A stretch of 64,000 nt of DNA, from NCBI GenBank assembly GCA_036924085.1, contig JAVGWX010000012.1:28748901-28812900 (forward strand), read 5' to 3'. A program made the position numbers and the translations under genes. Position 1 is the stretch's first letter. Every line of letters begins with the position of its first letter. Shown in pieces: positions 62,970 to 64,000 of the stretch. Below the pieces are notes generated by a model. The model was not told the DNA's origin. It saw only the letters and a list, made by a program, of their open reading frames with translations, and searched no databases. This DNA comes from Ariolimax columbianus (lineage: Eukaryota; Mollusca; Gastropoda; Stylommatophora; Arionidae).

Positions 62970-63300
62970 CTCCTACTACCAAACCCTGAAAGGGCTTAAG
63001 TAGCAGAATGTAGTCCAGAGAATGGAATGCGTTGTGTCGTAGTTTACAGCTTGGCTGCGATATTTGCACCTTTCGGTCTAACACATCCGACTTCAGCAAG
63101 CATTTTGTGAGTACCGGATTAGCATTCCCTCTTCGATCCCGTCTCCTTAGCCAGTCTGCCCTTCTGCAGCCTGTTATCCAGGATCACCGCGTGGAGGTGT
63201 AGAAGGGTCTTGGCAGCTCTGGTTCGTTGGCCCTGACGCTAGCAGTCAGCTATGGGTCGCTGACCACTGCAGCTCATGCGCTGCTCAGGATCTTGATCCC
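62970..63300 (-). mobile_element. SINE-like repeat R1, near full length
   Basis: The minus-strand copy matches 50590-50930 throughout: AGCTATGGGTCGCTGACC-type head, core GCTGAAGTCGGATGTGTTAG and end GGTTTGGTAG. Confidence 0.8.
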
Positions 63301-63579
63301 AGAAGGTGGATTTAATGGTGTCTATGGATGTTGGCTCTGAATTTGAAGGGTTTGGGGTGACATATAGAGAGTGCTTAGACTACTAGAACAAGGAATGGGA
63401 TATAATTTGTCGCGTTGAGGTCTATTTTCTTTCTCAACGCATTTAATTGTAGAACACCATCAAGTTCTGCAACAGTGAATTGACTTTTGCACTTCTTTCG
63501 AAATTGCCGTAATTCCTTCCGTTATATCTTTAGTACTTCTTCTTTCTTCGTTCTCAAACTTCCGCTGCAAAGTCCTGGA

Positions 63580-63895
63580 AAGCTTTTTGCAAAGTAGCAG
63601 GATGTAGCCCGGAGAACGGAAAGCGCTGTGTTGTAGTTTACAGCTTGGCTGCCAGATTTACACCTTCCAGTTTTACACATCTGACTTTAACTGACACATT
63701 TTTAGATACCGGGATAGTCTTCCCTCTTCGATCTATTATTGACCAGTCTGCCCCTTTGCAGCCTGGTATCAAGAATCACCACGTGAATGTGGAGATGAGC
63801 TTTGGTGGCTTATGGAAGCTGGCCCTGACGCTAGCAGTCAGCTTTTAGTCGCTGACCGTTACAGCTCATGCACTGCACAGCATCTTGATCTCATT
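63580..63895 (-). mobile_element. SINE-like repeat R1, second and more diverged copy
   Basis: It is colinear with 62970-63300 (GTAGTTTACAGCTTGGCTGC, CCAGTCTGCCC, GCCCTGACGCTAGCAGTCAG) but more mutated. The two copies are about 280 bp apart in the same orientation. Confidence 0.78.
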
Positions 63896-64000
63896 TCTTT
63901 AGTACTAAGCTTGTGGAGAGCCATATCTTGAAAATGAGCCTCCTCTTCAATACGCAACCGTCTTTGTTCATCAATCATAAAGAGATAGGCGTCTGAACAC

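Overview
The window is animal (metazoan) nuclear DNA. It has spliced genes with GT-AG introns, AT-rich introns, many non-LTR retrotransposons, tRNA-derived SINEs, DNA-transposon relics and long tandem repeats. There are no bacterial operons. The mix of RTE-like, CR1-like and RNase H-bearing LINEs with piggyBac, Tigger and mariner relics suggests a marine invertebrate, most likely a lophotrochozoan such as a mollusc. That placement is an inference from repeat style, not from a diagnostic marker.

One host gene accounts for every well-supported host exon. It is the ER co-chaperone and disulfide reductase DNAJC10 (ERdj5), on the minus strand from the start codon at 50078 to beyond the left edge. 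I could place 15 coding exons (1,764 nt, 588 codons). All have GT-AG borders and matching phases, and the reading frame is unbroken. They encode a signal peptide, a J domain with HPD, thioredoxin domain 1 (CSHC), two redox-inactive thioredoxin-like domains, thioredoxin domain 2 (CPPC) and the start of domain 3 (CGPC). The rest of domain 3, domain 4 and the ER-retention tail must lie left of position 1. An acceptor-like site directly before the ATG implies an upstream non-coding exon; possible promoter regions lie near 59.8 kb and 62.6 kb.

The introns hold nearly everything else. Intron 15 has a 37-bp satellite. Intron 14 has an RTE-like LINE interrupted by 28S-rRNA-derived repeats. Intron 11 has a CR1 piece, a broken Tigger transposase and a 60-bp minisatellite. 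Intron 9 has a 1.8-kb 28-bp satellite. Intron 7 has a 47-bp satellite split by two LINEs. Intron 6 has a three-layer nest (CR1, then piggyBac, then a young RNase H LINE with a 14-bp target duplication). Introns 2 to 5 have smaller relics and minisatellites. Upstream of the gene (50.1-64 kb) are a decayed LINE, an apparently full-length 3.2-kb RTE-like LINE with a target duplication, another LINE whose tail runs into a 240-bp microsatellite, and several SINE copies.

No new multi-gene system is visible. The most interesting signals concern genome dynamics: a shared (GAA)n tail on a LINE, a SINE and a 28S-derived insert; a satellite born from part of a dispersed repeat; a SINE core shared by differing copies; and transposon sequence abutting a splice donor.
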